A stretch of 64,000 bases of DNA from Bacillota bacterium (GCA_021770445.1 JAETQY010000015.1:1-64000); one strand, 5' to 3'. Shown: positions 24,921-35,201, counted from the stretch's first letter. The notes: generated from the letters alone by a model not told the origin. Program-made: numbers and translations.

Positions 24921-27089
24921 CATCGAGGCATTGGCCTTGCTCGCGGTGAGCCCACCCACGCGGCTGTCTCCCGCAACAACAAGGACACCGACAACCCCAA
25001 GGCCATCCCGGTGAGCGAGACCCCCCAGGTCAAGTGGTCGGGGGAGCTGGACGCCAACGGCTGCTTCAAGGCGGGGGTGGCGTACACCGTTACCGTCACC
25101 GAGCGCATGGGCGACGCCCGCTGGTCCAAGGGCACGTACAAGTTCAAGACCGCGGGCGCCGTGATCAACCTTCACAAGGTCACGGACGCCGTCCTGTCCG
25201 AGGACGGCCGGACGGTCACCGGGTCGTACACCTTCCCCGCCCTCAAGACCAGCGAGCAGATCGCCGAGGAGGAGGCCCAGAAGGAGGCGGAGAAGCAGGC
25301 CGCGCAGGACGCCAAGGACGAGAAGGAGCACGCCGCGGATCTGGCCCGCCGCTGGTCCCAGGCCGAGGCCAGCAAGGTGGAAAACTATCCCCTGGGCAGC
25401 CCCATCACCCTGGTGGTCAACGAGGAGACGCTGAGGGAGTCAGATTATTTCGAAATGGATTTTGACGCACACCCATACCTCAGCACCGGCACCAAAATTT
25501 ATGCGCTGTATGTTGGTGCGGGCCCGAAATTCCACACGCTGGACGGGGAAACGATCAATACCAAGGGTATGGCCGATGTCGATGGAAAAGGCGGTCACGC
25601 CGCCTACCTGACCTGCCAGCACTACCGCATCAACCGGGTGGTCTACGACTGGTCTCGGGCGGACGATCCCTCGCTGGACAGGTTCCCCAACTGTACCGAG
25701 CTGTGGCTCAGCCCCAAGTGTGACATAGACGGCATCCTGAGAAGCCTTGCCAATGTCGAATCCTATAAGGACAGAATCGACTTCATCCAGGAAAACTGCA
25801 CGGTATTCATTCCCGACAGCCTCTATCCCAACGGGCCCACCTACGCCAACGGCAAGGCGCCCGGCTGCAAGGTGATGCTCTACTCCGGCAGCGACGTGTA
25901 CGCCGCCGCCCGGGCGGGCAAGAGCGCCGCCCGGGACTGGTGCACCAGCCACAGCTACACCTATCGGTATATCAGTGATGACCGTCTTTGCACCCGTGCC
26001 ACCTGCAGCACCGACGCTAAATTCTACTACTCCTGCTCCAAGTGCGGCAAGTGCGAGAGAAACCCCAACCACACCTTCTATCCCACCGTCGGCTCCTTTG
26101 ACAACGGGGAGGACGGCGGCAAGAACACCGCCCACAGCTTTGTCAATAAGGTAGTTACCGACGAGCACTTCCTGGGCTTAAACCCCAGCGGCGAGAGGGT
26201 GTACCTCTACGTCTGCGAGAACTGCGGAAAGGACAGACGTCAGGCCGCCTCCTCCAGTGAGAAGAAATTCTGGGCCACGGACGGCACCGGCGCCTACTAT
26301 AATTTCGCCCTGTCGAAGACTGTCGTGGGGAAGAGCAACGGCTACGACACCTACGCCATCTCCAAAGATACCTATATCGCGGCAAAGCAGCACTCCTGGG
26401 CCACCGGCGAGGTGCTGGCGGCCTCCGAGGCGGGCCTGATTGACAAGGCAATCATGGGCAGCGACTACACCGGCTCCATCAACCGCCTGCAGTTCTGCTC
26501 CGTCGCCGTGAAGCTGGCGGAGAAGATGGCGGGCAAGACCATCGCCCCCGCCCCCTCCGGCACCTTTACCGACACCGACAACGAGTATGTCCGCAAGGCG
26601 TCGGCCGCCGGTATCACCAGCGGCGTAGGCGGCGGGCGCTTCGACCCCAACGGAACTCTGACCCGCCAGCAGATGGCCGCCTTTATCTACCGGGCGCTCC
26701 AGTGGGTGAAGAACAACTCGGATACGGAATACACCGTCTATGAGTCCAAGCTGGGCAGCTACACCGATGCCGGCCAGCTGGCCAGCTGGGCCCAAGAGCC
26801 CATGGCCTTCATGAACGCCCTGGGGCTCATCAGCGGCACCGGCAAGACCACACTTTCCCCCAACGGCACCTGCACCATCGAGCAGGCCGTAGCGGTGGCC
26901 AGCCGAAGCCTGTACGCCGACAGGACCGGCTGGTACCAGAAGAACAGCTCAGGCAGCGATTGGTTGGTCTACGGTACCAGGGTGTGGGTATATTACAAAA
27001 ACGGCCAGGCCTGTTACAGGGATCCCTACGGCTTCGAGCTAACAGGCGTCACCTTCAGCAAAGGCCTCCGCCCCATCAAGGACCGGTAA
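24921..27089 (+). pseudogene. SLH domain surface protein gene, 5'-truncated
   Basis: Open for about 720 codons after the operon terminator, but no signal peptide, ATG or ribosome site is seen; the coding resemblance begins mid-domain at RGEPTHAAVS. Layout: an Ig-like domain (VKWSGELDANGCFKAG, YTVTVTERMG), a charged coiled-coil (SEQIAEEEAQKEAEKQAA), a mixed region with Cys pairs resembling zinc ribbons (CSKCGKC; CENCGKD), then three C-terminal SLH repeats (one begins FTDTDNEYVRKASAAGITSG). As exported proteins need a signal peptide, the gene appears to have lost its 5' end. The alternative is an intact short form with an unrecognised start. Confidence 0.65.
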
Positions 27090-27097
27090 AATATCTC

Positions 27098-27127
27098 CCG
27101 CCCCCGCCGGGGGCGGGTCCTTTTTTA
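27098..27127 (+). terminator. Terminator after the SLH gene
   Basis: CCCGCCCCCG / CGGGGGCGGG stem followed by TCCTTTTTT. Confidence 0.85.
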
Positions 27128-27164
27128 TTTGCCGTCCGGAAGGAGAAATAAGGGGCTGTATTTC

Positions 27165-27193
27165 TTGACATCATAGCGAAAATGTACTATTGT
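27165..27193 (+). promoter_or_regulatory. Promoter of the hybrid kinase operon
   Basis: TTGACA, 17-bp spacer, TATTGT, about 70 bp before the kinase ATG. Confidence 0.65.
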
Positions 27194-27261
27194 TAATATG
27201 GTAAAGGCTGTCGCCCTTTTTTGCCCCGGCAAAATGAAAAGACATAGATTGGTGAGAGAGA

Positions 27262-30126
27262 ATGGTAAACTTCGTCATCGCACTGGAGTGCTTTGGAATA
27301 TGCCTGACCTTTGTAGCCCTGATCCTCCTGCTCAACGGGGACGGAGCACGGGAACAGAAGCTGCTGATTTTTATTATGTGCGGTTCGCTGGTGCAGAACG
27401 TGGGCTATCTGCTGGAGCTGACCGCCCCCACGCTGGAGGCCGCCGTAACGGCGGTGACGGTGGAAAACGTGGGTTCCGCTTTCGCCCCGCTGTGCTACTG
27501 TTGGTTTACCTATACTTACTGCTACGCCCGTCCGCCCAAGAAGCTGCTGCGCGCCCTCGGCCTCATCAATTTTTTTGTGCTGCCCACCGTGTTTTTTAAC
27601 TGGAACGGCCTGTTCTACCGGGAATTTCAGTGGCTGACCGCCGCGGACGGATTCCACTATATCAGCATCACCTACGGCCCGCTATACAGCCTGTTTATGA
27701 TTACCCGCATCATCATCCCCTATGTTCTGTCCATACACACTCTGGCCCGGGCAGTGCGCCTGCGCTCAGACCAGCAGGTCAGCCGCCAGTACCAGACGAT
27801 CCTGGTCATCTCCTCCCTTCCGGTGGTGGTGCTGGTCGCCTATGTGTTCAAGCTCGCCGCGGTGTTCGACCTTACCCCGGTGACCATGGCCATCGCCATG
27901 TCCATGGTGGTCATTGTGGTGTGGAGCCGCCGCAACTACGATTTCCGCCACCTGGCGGCGGAGAAGGTGCTGGAGAGCCTGGGAGACGGGGTCATCGCCC
28001 TGGATGATCACGACAGGCTCATCAGCTACAACCGGGCCGCCGCCCGCATTTTTACCAGTCTGCCCTCCCACAAGCTGGGGGAGAACATCCGGGTGGTGGA
28101 GGACTTCCGGGAGGAGATGCTCAACGAGAACATCCCCTGGAGCTTCTCCATCAGCACGCAGCACTACGAGTGCCACAGCAAGCAGATCGTGGATGAAAAC
28201 GGCAAAAAGCAGGGCTGTGTCATCCTGATTCTGGATATGACCGACATCAAGGCCTACATCAACGAGATCAAGCGGGTCCGCCAGCAGGCGGAGAAGGCCA
28301 ACATCGCCAAAAGCGAGTTTTTGGCCAACATGTCCCACGAGATCCGCACCCCCATGAACGCCATCATCGGCCTGAACGACATCATCATGGAGGAGTGCGG
28401 AGACCCCCGGATTTACGCCCACGCCAAGGATGTGCAGTCGGCGGCCAAAAACCTGCTGGCCATCATCAACGATATTCTGGACCTGTCCAAGGTGGAGGCG
28501 GGCAAGATGGAGCTGGTGTACACCGACTACCACCTGAAAACCGTGGTGGACGAGGTGGTGGGCATGATGGACATGGCCGCCTCCAAGCGGGGGCTGGTCC
28601 TGAAATACGAGTGTGACAACGCACTCCCGTGCCGCTACAACGGCGACGAGGGGAGAATCAAGCAGATCCTCATCAACATCCTCAACAACGCCATCAAGTT
28701 CACCAAAGAGGGCTACGTGCGGGTCTATGTCACCGGTGAGCCAGGGACGGGGCCCGACGAGGAGCGCATCACCTTCCGGGTGGAGGACACCGGCTGCGGC
28801 ATCCGGCCGGAGGACCTGGAGAAGATTTTTGAGGATTTCCGCCAGGTGGACTCCAAGAAGAACCGGAGTGTAGAGGGCACCGGCCTGGGGCTGGCCATTG
28901 TCAAGCACCTGGTGGAGCTGATGGGGGGCACCATCGGCGTGGAGAGCGTCTACGGCGAGGGCACTGTCTTTACCATCACGATACTTCAGAAGATCGTGGA
29001 CCGGCGCTCCATTGCAGAGGTGCCGGAGATCCCCCAGGGGGAGCTGGAGCAGATGGAGCTGTTTACCGCCCCCGGCGTGAAGGTGCTGGTGGTGGATGAC
29101 AACGTCATCAACCGCAAGGTGGCCAGAGGCTTCTTGAAGAGCTACGACTTCGACCTGGACGAGGCCGAAAGCGGGCCGGAGGCCATCGAGCTGGTGCGGA
29201 AAAACCGGTATGACATCATCTTCATGGATCATATGATGCCTATGATGGACGGCATCGAGGCCGCAGAGATCATCCGCAGGGACTGCGGCGAGAACGGGAC
29301 TGCTCCGGCGATCATTGCCCTCACGGCCAACGCCATGGAGGGTATGCGGGAGAAGTTTTTGTCCAAGGGGTTTCAAGACTTTATCGCCAAACCTCTGGAC
29401 CGGAGGGCACTGGGCCAGCTGCTGGCCCGCTGGGTCCCGGAGGAGCGCCGGCGGTCCAAAGACGGCGGGGGAGAAGAGGCTGCTGTCGGAACGGTGGACC
29501 TGAGCGCCTTCCAGATTGAGGGGATCGACACGGCGGCTGCGGCCCGGTACTATACCGGCGACGAGGCGGGCTTCGCCGATCTGCTGGAGCTATACTATAT
29601 GGACGGCCAGCGCAAGGCGGCCCTTCTGCGCCAGCTCTCCGACACCGATATCTCCAGCTACTGCGTGGAGGTGCACGGCTTGAAGAGCGCCTCGGCTAAC
29701 ATCGGGGCCATGGAGGTGTCCGAAATGGCCCGGGCCCAAGAGAACGCCGCCAATCAGGGCGACAGGGCGTTTATCGCCCAACAGTTCCCTGCGCTGCTGG
29801 AGGCCTACGAGGCTTTGTTGACCAATATTGAGCTGTTTTTGGCGGCACGCCGCCAAGATGAGACCCCGGAGGAGAAGCTGCCCGCTCTGTCTGCCGACGA
29901 GCTGAAGGGGCAGGTGGGGGCGGCCCTGAGTGCACTGGAGAATTTCAGATCCCAGGAGTGCGCCGGTATAGTGGAGGCCCTCCTGCACCACGAGCTGCCC
30001 CAGGCGGTGGCGGACGGCCTCAGAGAAATCCAGGGGCAGCTGCGGCTGTATGAGGACGACAATGCGGAGGGGCTGCTGAACCAGCTTCTGCGTGAACTTG
30101 AAAAGGAGGAAGGCGCAAATGATTAA
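27262..30126 (+). CDS. 7TM hybrid sensor histidine kinase (PAS-HisKA-HATPase-REC-HPt)
   Basis: 954 aa. Seven hydrophobic helices fill residues 1-220 (histidine-kinase 7TM type). A PAS-like domain follows (LGDGVIALDDHDRLISYN), then HisKA with phospho-His in NMSHEIRTPMNAI near 360. HATPase_c has NILNNAIKF, EDTGCGI and GTGLGLAIVKHL. A receiver comes next with VVDDN and phospho-Asp in FMDHMMP near 655. A C-terminal HPt domain carries VHGLKSAS near 804. A full internal phosphorelay is therefore present. The output likely passes from HPt to the response regulator or the CheY-like protein encoded next. The signal is unknown. Confidence 0.92.
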   Translation: MVNFVIALECFGICLTFVALILLLNGDGAREQKLLIFIMCGSLVQNVGYLLELTAPTLEAAVTAVTVENVGSAFAPLCYCWFTYTYCYARPPKKLLRALGLINFFVLPTVFFNWNGLFYREFQWLTAADGFHYISITYGPLYSLFMITRIIIPYVLSIHTLARAVRLRSDQQVSRQYQTILVISSLPVVVLVAYVFKLAAVFDLTPVTMAIAMSMVVIVVWSRRNYDFRHLAAEKVLESLGDGVIALDDHDRLISYNRAAARIFTSLPSHKLGENIRVVEDFREEMLNENIPWSFSISTQHYECHSKQIVDENGKKQGCVILILDMTDIKAYINEIKRVRQQAEKANIAKSEFLANMSHEIRTPMNAIIGLNDIIMEECGDPRIYAHAKDVQSAAKNLLAIINDILDLSKVEAGKMELVYTDYHLKTVVDEVVGMMDMAASKRGLVLKYECDNALPCRYNGDEGRIKQILINILNNAIKFTKEGYVRVYVTGEPGTGPDEERITFRVEDTGCGIRPEDLEKIFEDFRQVDSKKNRSVEGTGLGLAIVKHLVELMGGTIGVESVYGEGTVFTITILQKIVDRRSIAEVPEIPQGELEQMELFTAPGVKVLVVDDNVINRKVARGFLKSYDFDLDEAESGPEAIELVRKNRYDIIFMDHMMPMMDGIEAAEIIRRDCGENGTAPAIIALTANAMEGMREKFLSKGFQDFIAKPLDRRALGQLLARWVPEERRRSKDGGGEEAAVGTVDLSAFQIEGIDTAAAARYYTGDEAGFADLLELYYMDGQRKAALLRQLSDTDISSYCVEVHGLKSASANIGAMEVSEMARAQENAANQGDRAFIAQQFPALLEAYEALLTNIELFLAARRQDETPEEKLPALSADELKGQVGAALSALENFRSQECAGIVEALLHHELPQAVADGLREIQGQLRLYEDDNAEGLLNQLLRELEKEEGAND

Positions 30127-30547
30127 GCCGGAGAAGGGAACCGTGAAAAAGCGCATTCTGGCGGTAGATGACGCGGTGATCATCTTGCGGAGGATCACCG
30201 ATGCCCTGGAGGAGTACTACGATGTGGTCACGGTGAATTCCGGGGCGCGGGCTTTGAGATATCTGGAGAAGGAAAAGCCTGACCTGATCCTGCTGGACAT
30301 CCGTATGATGCCCAAGGACGGCCTGGAGACCCTGAAAGAAATTCGGGACATGGAGGACCGGGCCGATATCCCAGTGATTATGCTCACCGGTGTGGAGGAC
30401 AAGAAGTCCGTTATGGAGGGCATTAAGCTGGGTATCTGCGACTATATTCTAAAGCCCTTTTTCCCCGAGGACCTGCTGGAGCGGATCCAGCGGGCGCTGG
30501 AGTTCAGCGAGGGGAACCGGGCGGACCCGGCCGAAGGGGAGGGCTGA
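30119..30547 (+). CDS. Single-domain response regulator
   Basis: 142 aa; ATG at 30119, preceded by AAGGAGG and overlapping the kinase gene by 8 bases. Receiver motifs: AVDDAV (acidic pair), LLLDIRMMPKDG (phospho-Asp near residue 59), MLTGVED (Thr) and ILKPFFPEDL (Lys). No output domain follows. It likely receives phosphate from the HPt domain of the hybrid kinase and acts by protein contact. Confidence 0.88.
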   Translation: MIKPEKGTVKKRILAVDDAVIILRRITDALEEYYDVVTVNSGARALRYLEKEKPDLILLDIRMMPKDGLETLKEIRDMEDRADIPVIMLTGVEDKKSVMEGIKLGICDYILKPFFPEDLLERIQRALEFSEGNRADPAEGEG

Positions 30548-30550
30548 TTG

Positions 30551-31054
30551 ATGGGCACTGCCATGACGAGGGATACCCTTGCTCAAATTTTGGACCAGGC
30601 GCTCCAGGATGTGACAGAGCGGACCGCTGGTGTGCGCCTGAATCAGGGGGAGCATATCCTGGGGGACGACCTGTGCACCGTCCATATCACCTTTGACCAG
30701 GGCTTCGATACCAGCCTCACCCTGTGCGCCGATACCAGCCTGCTGGCCCGCATGGCCCGTAACTCCTTCCACGAGGAGGCGGTGACGCCGGAGGACGTGG
30801 AGGAATTCAGCAAGGAGTATCTCAATGTGCTGTGCGGCAAGGTGACGGGGGCCATCTACCGGGCCACCCAGTCCGACGTCCATTTCGGGGCGCCCGTGTT
30901 TTATCACGGCCGCTATGAGCCGGAGGGACAGGAGGCCCAGTTTGTGCTCACCTATACCGACGAGCACAGCGAAGGCGCACAGCTGATCCACCATCAGGTG
31001 CCCTCCGGCGAAGGAAAGGCGGACGGGACTGACAGAAGGGAGCAAATCAGATGA
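30551..31054 (+). CDS. CheX-like phosphatase-domain protein
   Basis: 167 aa. It resembles the CheX/CheC fold: a central helix EEFSKEYLNVLCGKVTGAI around residue 80-98 parallels the CheX E-x-x-N helix (here E, then N in LNVLCG), flanked by beta strands. CheX proteins dephosphorylate CheY~P. It sits between two receiver genes and overlaps the next by four bases, so it may set the lifetime of their phosphorylated state. The ATG at 30551 is preferred to the TTG three bases earlier. The assignment rests on fold pattern; the active-site pair should be checked. Confidence 0.6.
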   Translation: MGTAMTRDTLAQILDQALQDVTERTAGVRLNQGEHILGDDLCTVHITFDQGFDTSLTLCADTSLLARMARNSFHEEAVTPEDVEEFSKEYLNVLCGKVTGAIYRATQSDVHFGAPVFYHGRYEPEGQEAQFVLTYTDEHSEGAQLIHHQVPSGEGKADGTDRREQIR

Positions 31055-31413
31055 GCAAGAGAATTATGGCAGTGGACGACTCCCGGCTGGTCAGGGTCCA
31101 GCTGGAGGACACCCTGAAGGGGACCGACTACGAGATCGTGGCGTACTGCCGCAGCGGCGAGGACGCCATTGAGCAGTATCCCGTGGTGCGGCCCGACCTG
31201 GTGACCATGGATATTATCATGCAGGGGATGGACGGCCTGGACGCCGCAGAGACCATTTTGAAGAATGATCCGGACGCGCGGATCGTCATGGTCTCCTCTC
31301 TGGCCTACGACGGCACTTTTGAGCGGGCCAAGGCCATCGGGGCCAGGGGCTTTGTAGATAAGCCCTTCCACCAGGAGCAGCTGCTGAAGGTGTTTGGGGA
31401 GGCGCTGTCATAA
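31051..31413 (+). CDS. CheY-like response regulator
   Basis: 120 aa, receiver only. AVDDSRLVR, phospho-Asp in VTMDIIMQGMDGL near residue 54, MVSSLAYDG and VDKPFHQEQ give the complete set. The M-D-x-x-M-x-x-M-D-G pattern is closest to CheY or the CheB receiver. Last gene of the unit. No flagellar or CheA gene lies in the window. Confidence 0.88.
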   Translation: MSKRIMAVDDSRLVRVQLEDTLKGTDYEIVAYCRSGEDAIEQYPVVRPDLVTMDIIMQGMDGLDAAETILKNDPDARIVMVSSLAYDGTFERAKAIGARGFVDKPFHQEQLLKVFGEALS

Positions 31414-31500
31414 TGCCGCCAGACCAGGAGAGCGGGTCCTGCGAAAGGCCTGGCGATGGCTGGGTACGCACCTGAGTGCGCTCAAAACAACAGATAAAGC

Positions 31501-31548
31501 CCTCCCACCACGTCACAGTGATGTGTGACGCGGTGGGAGGACTTTTTT
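31501..31548 (+). terminator. Terminator of the kinase/CheX operon
   Basis: CCTCCCACC / GGTGGGAGG outer stem with inner GTCACA/TGTGAC, followed by ACTTTTTT. Confidence 0.85.
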
Positions 31549-31588
31549 GATCCCGGGAGAAAAGAGAGGCAATTTTTGCGGGATTTGG

Positions 31589-33538
31589 TCAAATCAGATC
31601 GACCCTGCACTGGAAGGGCTCCAGTGTTACGTCGCCCGCCTTTGCCTGGTGAGCATTGTGGTTGAGATACATTCGGACCCGCTGCTCCGCGCCGCCTCGG
31701 ACCACCACCTCCACGCCGTCGTCAGAGGGGATGGTCTCGATGCCGCTGTCCGCCATGATCTGGTCCATCAGCCCGGCGGTAAGGGCCTCGTCCATGCCGC
31801 AGCCCAAGTAGTAGACCGTGCCGTCCCCCTCCTTCCGCCGGGTGACGGCGGCGTACTCCCGATAGAAGGGGTCGTCGTAGCGGTAGAGGATCTGGGCATC
31901 CCGGACGGTGAGCATATCCCGAAAAATGCCGCCCCGGCCTGCGGTGCCGGCGAAGGGACCCTCGCCCACCAGGGGGAAGGCGTCCAGCGCCTGGAGGCTC
32001 TCAGTCTCGGTGACGCTTACCCCGGTCAGGCCGGTGAGACCCACGGGGATCGCCTGGCCAAAGGGGATGTTGTTGTCGGGGGCCTTGACGGCGCTGCGGT
32101 AGGTGAGCACCAGCGTCCCCCCACCCCGGACGAATGCCTCCATCCGAGTCCGGAGCTGCGGCCCGACGACCAACATCTGGGGCGTCAGGACCACCTTATA
32201 GCTGGAGAAATCCCGGCTGCTGGGAATCACATCCACAGGCACATTGGCGTCGAAGAAGGGCTTGTACAGCTTCTTCATCTCATTTTGACAGTCCAGCAAG
32301 ACACTCTGGCGCTGGATGCGGAAGGAGGCCAGAGAGTCGTAGTCGTACACGATGGCCACGCAGCTGGAGATGGGGGTCTCCATGGCCCGGGCATATGGAC
32401 GGATAGCTTGGAAAAAGCTCTGGACCTCGTAAAACTTCCGGCCCCTGACATTGTCTGCGTCGATAATCCCGTAGCAGAACTGCTCCGCTCCCTTGGTGGC
32501 CCCCCGGTAGCGAAAGTACATCATAGAGGTGCAGCCGTGGGCCATGCCCTGATAGGACCACATTTTGGCCTGGTTGGGTCGGGGCAGGAAGCCGGTGATA
32601 TCGTGGCCCTGGGCCCCCATGATGGCCTCGGTGATCCAAAAGTTTTCCCCCTTCAGGCCCCGGATGTAGTCCAGCCCGAAGGCAATCTCGTGGGGGGCGA
32701 GAGGCTCCTTCTGCCCGCCCCAGACGGGGTAGTTGTTATACGCCACAACGTCCAGGCTCCTCGCTACCCGGGAGTAGTCCACATGCTTGTCTAACCCGCC
32801 TCCGGGGAAGTCGTGGATCACCACGGCCGACCCGTCCAGCTCCTTGATGAGCCGGGCCTGGAAGTCTACAAAGTCCTGGATGCTCTTGCTGCGAAACCGC
32901 TCCCAGTCCAGGCGCAGGGCGGGATTGTGGGCGGCAAGGGTGGCGGCGGGCAGGGGAATCTCGTGGAAGCTGTTGTATTCCTGGGACCAGAAGGCGGTGC
33001 CGTAGGTATCGTTGAGGCTTGCGATATCTCCGTGGAATTTCTCCTCCAGATACCGCTGGAAGGCCCTTTGACACTGTGGACACCAGCACAGGTCGCTGCC
33101 CTCGTGGCCGATCTCGTTGTCGATCTGCCAGGCTATAATCTGCTTCTCACCCCTGTAGTGGCCCACCAAGGCCCGGACGATCCTCTCGGTGTACTCGTAC
33201 ATCTCTGGGCTGTTGAAGCAGTAGAGCCGGCGACCCCCAAAGGCCCGTCTCTGCCCATTCTCAGACTGGGAGAGGATGGAGGGGTGCGCTTTTGCCAGCC
33301 AGGCCGGGATGGCCGCAGTGGGGGTGCCCATGATGACATACAGCCCCCGCTCCTTGGCCTTGGCGATGACATTGTCGAAGAAGGAGAAGTCATACTGTCC
33401 CTCCGTTTTCTCCATCAGGTGCCAGGAGAATTCGGCGATTCGGATCACATTGCTCCCCATCTCGCGGATGGTGTCCATATCGGCCTCCATCAGGGCCGGG
33501 TCCCACTGCTCAGGGTAGTAGTCAACGCCTAGCCACAT
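31589..33538 (-). CDS. GH42 beta-galactosidase
   Basis: 649 aa; ATG at 33538 (MWLGVDYYPEQWD) follows GAGAGGAG, and the longer frame is rejected. The TIM barrel contains the acid/base Glu in WQIDNEIGHE near residue 143 and the nucleophile Glu in FWITEAIMGAQG near 300. A zinc-type Cys cluster (DLCWCPQCQRAF) lies next to the first, as in GH42 enzymes. The C-terminal trimerisation and beta domains are present (FVRGGGTLVLTY). No signal peptide: a cytosolic enzyme for galactosides taken up by the cell. It is a single-gene unit here, with no sugar transporter next to it. Confidence 0.92.
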   Translation of the reverse strand: MWLGVDYYPEQWDPALMEADMDTIREMGSNVIRIAEFSWHLMEKTEGQYDFSFFDNVIAKAKERGLYVIMGTPTAAIPAWLAKAHPSILSQSENGQRRAFGGRRLYCFNSPEMYEYTERIVRALVGHYRGEKQIIAWQIDNEIGHEGSDLCWCPQCQRAFQRYLEEKFHGDIASLNDTYGTAFWSQEYNSFHEIPLPAATLAAHNPALRLDWERFRSKSIQDFVDFQARLIKELDGSAVVIHDFPGGGLDKHVDYSRVARSLDVVAYNNYPVWGGQKEPLAPHEIAFGLDYIRGLKGENFWITEAIMGAQGHDITGFLPRPNQAKMWSYQGMAHGCTSMMYFRYRGATKGAEQFCYGIIDADNVRGRKFYEVQSFFQAIRPYARAMETPISSCVAIVYDYDSLASFRIQRQSVLLDCQNEMKKLYKPFFDANVPVDVIPSSRDFSSYKVVLTPQMLVVGPQLRTRMEAFVRGGGTLVLTYRSAVKAPDNNIPFGQAIPVGLTGLTGVSVTETESLQALDAFPLVGEGPFAGTAGRGGIFRDMLTVRDAQILYRYDDPFYREYAAVTRRKEGDGTVYYLGCGMDEALTAGLMDQIMADSGIETIPSDDGVEVVVRGGAEQRVRMYLNHNAHQAKAGDVTLEPFQCRVDLI

Positions 33539-33690
33539 AGCTTGCAGCTCCTCTCTGGCCCGCGGGCCGGTAATAGGATATCCTAGATAGGGAGAAAAAT
33601 CAAGCCCCACAGGGGCAGCCTTGAGCCGATCCAGAGGGGCACCTTCGCTACAGTGCCCAGACTTTGTCCGCGTTTCTATCTGGCGGCGCC

Positions 33691-33719
33691 TTGAAGTCCG
33701 TCAGGTGCTGTGATAAAAT
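33691..33719 (+). promoter_or_regulatory. Promoter of the SWIM/MoxR/VWA operon
   Basis: TTGAAG, 17-bp spacer, TAAAAT, about 40 bp before the ATG. The 33539-33690 stretch also holds small palindromes (GGCCCGCGGGCC; GCCCC/GGGGC) near the divergent beta-galactosidase start. Confidence 0.6.
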
Positions 33720-33758
33720 GGCTCCATCTCATACGGTCTATAAAGGAGTGTGTGATTT

Positions 33759-35201
33759 ATGACATTGACGGAACAGATGATCTTGCTCCAGGCCCCCAAC
33801 CCCGCGGCGTCGGAGAACGGCCGGAAGCTGTCAAAAAAGGGGAGCTTTTCCGCCCTGCGCCGGACGGAGGACGGCACTCTGTACTGGGCAGAATGTGCCG
33901 GCAGTGGCAAGACCCCCTACCGGGTGTCCGTCGACTGGACCGACCCGGATGCCCCGGTGTGTCGATGCTCCTGCCCCAGCCGGCAGTTCCCCTGCAAGCA
34001 CGCCCTGGGGCTGATGTTTGAGCAGCTGTCAGGGAAAGAATTTGAGCCGGCGGACATCCCCCAGGATATCGCCGAAAAGCGGGCCAAGCAGGCGGCTCGG
34101 GCAGCCAAAAAGGAGGCGGCGGGGGACGAGCCGCCCAAGCCCAAAAAGCCAAACGCCGCCGCCCGGAAGAAAAAGCTGGCCAGGCAGCTGGAGGGGCTGG
34201 ATATGGCGGAAAAGATGGTGGACGACCTGCTCACCTCCGGCCTGGGGGCGCTGGCCGGGTCCTCCGCCCAGACCTTTGACAAGCTGGCCAAGGACCTGGG
34301 CAGCTGCTACCTCACCGGCCCCCAGACCGCCTTCACCCGCATCGCCCTGGCGGTGCGCACCGTCCAGCAGCACCCGGAGCAGGCGGAGGGGGCCTACGAC
34401 CAGGCCCTGCGCATTTTGGTGGCCCTGCGCTCTACCATCAAGAAGTCCCGGGTGTTCCTCCAGGGCAAGCTGGAGGCGGGCGACTTCTCCCCGGAGGACT
34501 CCGCCCTCTTCGAGGCCCTGGGCGGGGTGTGGAAGCTGGAGGACCTGCGGGCCATCGGCTCCTTCAAAGAGAACGCCCGGCTGGTCCAGCTGTCCTTCGA
34601 TGTCTCCTTCGACGAGGCCAAGAAGGAGTATGTGGAGCGGGGCTGGTGGATGGACCTGGACAGCGGGGATATCTTCCAGACCTTGAATCTGCGCCCGGCC
34701 AAGGCGCTGAAATATGTCAAGGGGGAGGACAGTCGCTTCGGCGGGCTGGAGGTCCCCGTCCTGTACATCTACCCCGGCGAGGGAGACCGGCGGGTGCGGT
34801 GGGAGAGTGCCTCCTCCCGGCCCCTCACAGCGGAGGAGCAGGCGGCCCTGCCCGGTCTGGCCCAGCCCAACCTGGCCACGGCGGTGAAGCGGACCAAGGG
34901 GGCCATCAAAAACACCCTGGCCCCCAAATTCCTGGCGGTGCTGGTCCCTGTGGGGAAGCTGGGCAAGGTGGGGGAGGACTTCGTGCTGGAGGACTCCGCC
35001 GGGGACCGGATCGTCCTGCGGGACCGGCCCCAGGAGGGCCCAGACCACACCTGTACCGCCCGGCTGGCCATGCTCCCTGGAGAGCTTCCGGCGGGCAGCG
35101 CCCTGTTTGGGCTGATGTTCTACGACGAGAGGGACCGCTCCCTCTGTCTGCACCCCTACAGCGTGGTCACGCCGGAGCAAGTCGTCCGGTTACTGTATTG
35201 A
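33759..35201 (+). CDS. SWIM zinc-finger protein (YehQ-like)
   Basis: 480 aa. The SWIM motif CRCSCPSRQFPCKH (about residues 68-81) has the CxC...CxH ligand pattern and is expected to bind nucleic acid or a protein partner. A basic Ala/Lys linker follows (KRAKQAARAAKKEAA), then helical and beta regions with no named domain. AAGGAG precedes the ATG. It is first in a five-gene unit with MoxR, DUF5682 and VWA genes, the company kept by E. coli YehQ. Its role in that complex is unproven. Confidence 0.85.
   Translation: MTLTEQMILLQAPNPAASENGRKLSKKGSFSALRRTEDGTLYWAECAGSGKTPYRVSVDWTDPDAPVCRCSCPSRQFPCKHALGLMFEQLSGKEFEPADIPQDIAEKRAKQAARAAKKEAAGDEPPKPKKPNAAARKKKLARQLEGLDMAEKMVDDLLTSGLGALAGSSAQTFDKLAKDLGSCYLTGPQTAFTRIALAVRTVQQHPEQAEGAYDQALRILVALRSTIKKSRVFLQGKLEAGDFSPEDSALFEALGGVWKLEDLRAIGSFKENARLVQLSFDVSFDEAKKEYVERGWWMDLDSGDIFQTLNLRPAKALKYVKGEDSRFGGLEVPVLYIYPGEGDRRVRWESASSRPLTAEEQAALPGLAQPNLATAVKRTKGAIKNTLAPKFLAVLVPVGKLGKVGEDFVLEDSAGDRIVLRDRPQEGPDHTCTARLAMLPGELPAGSALFGLMFYDERDRSLCLHPYSVVTPEQVVRLLY

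Noticed and set aside
27766..29376. 536-codon frame antisense to the hybrid kinase
   Set aside because: No domain, and the sense frame carries all kinase motifs.
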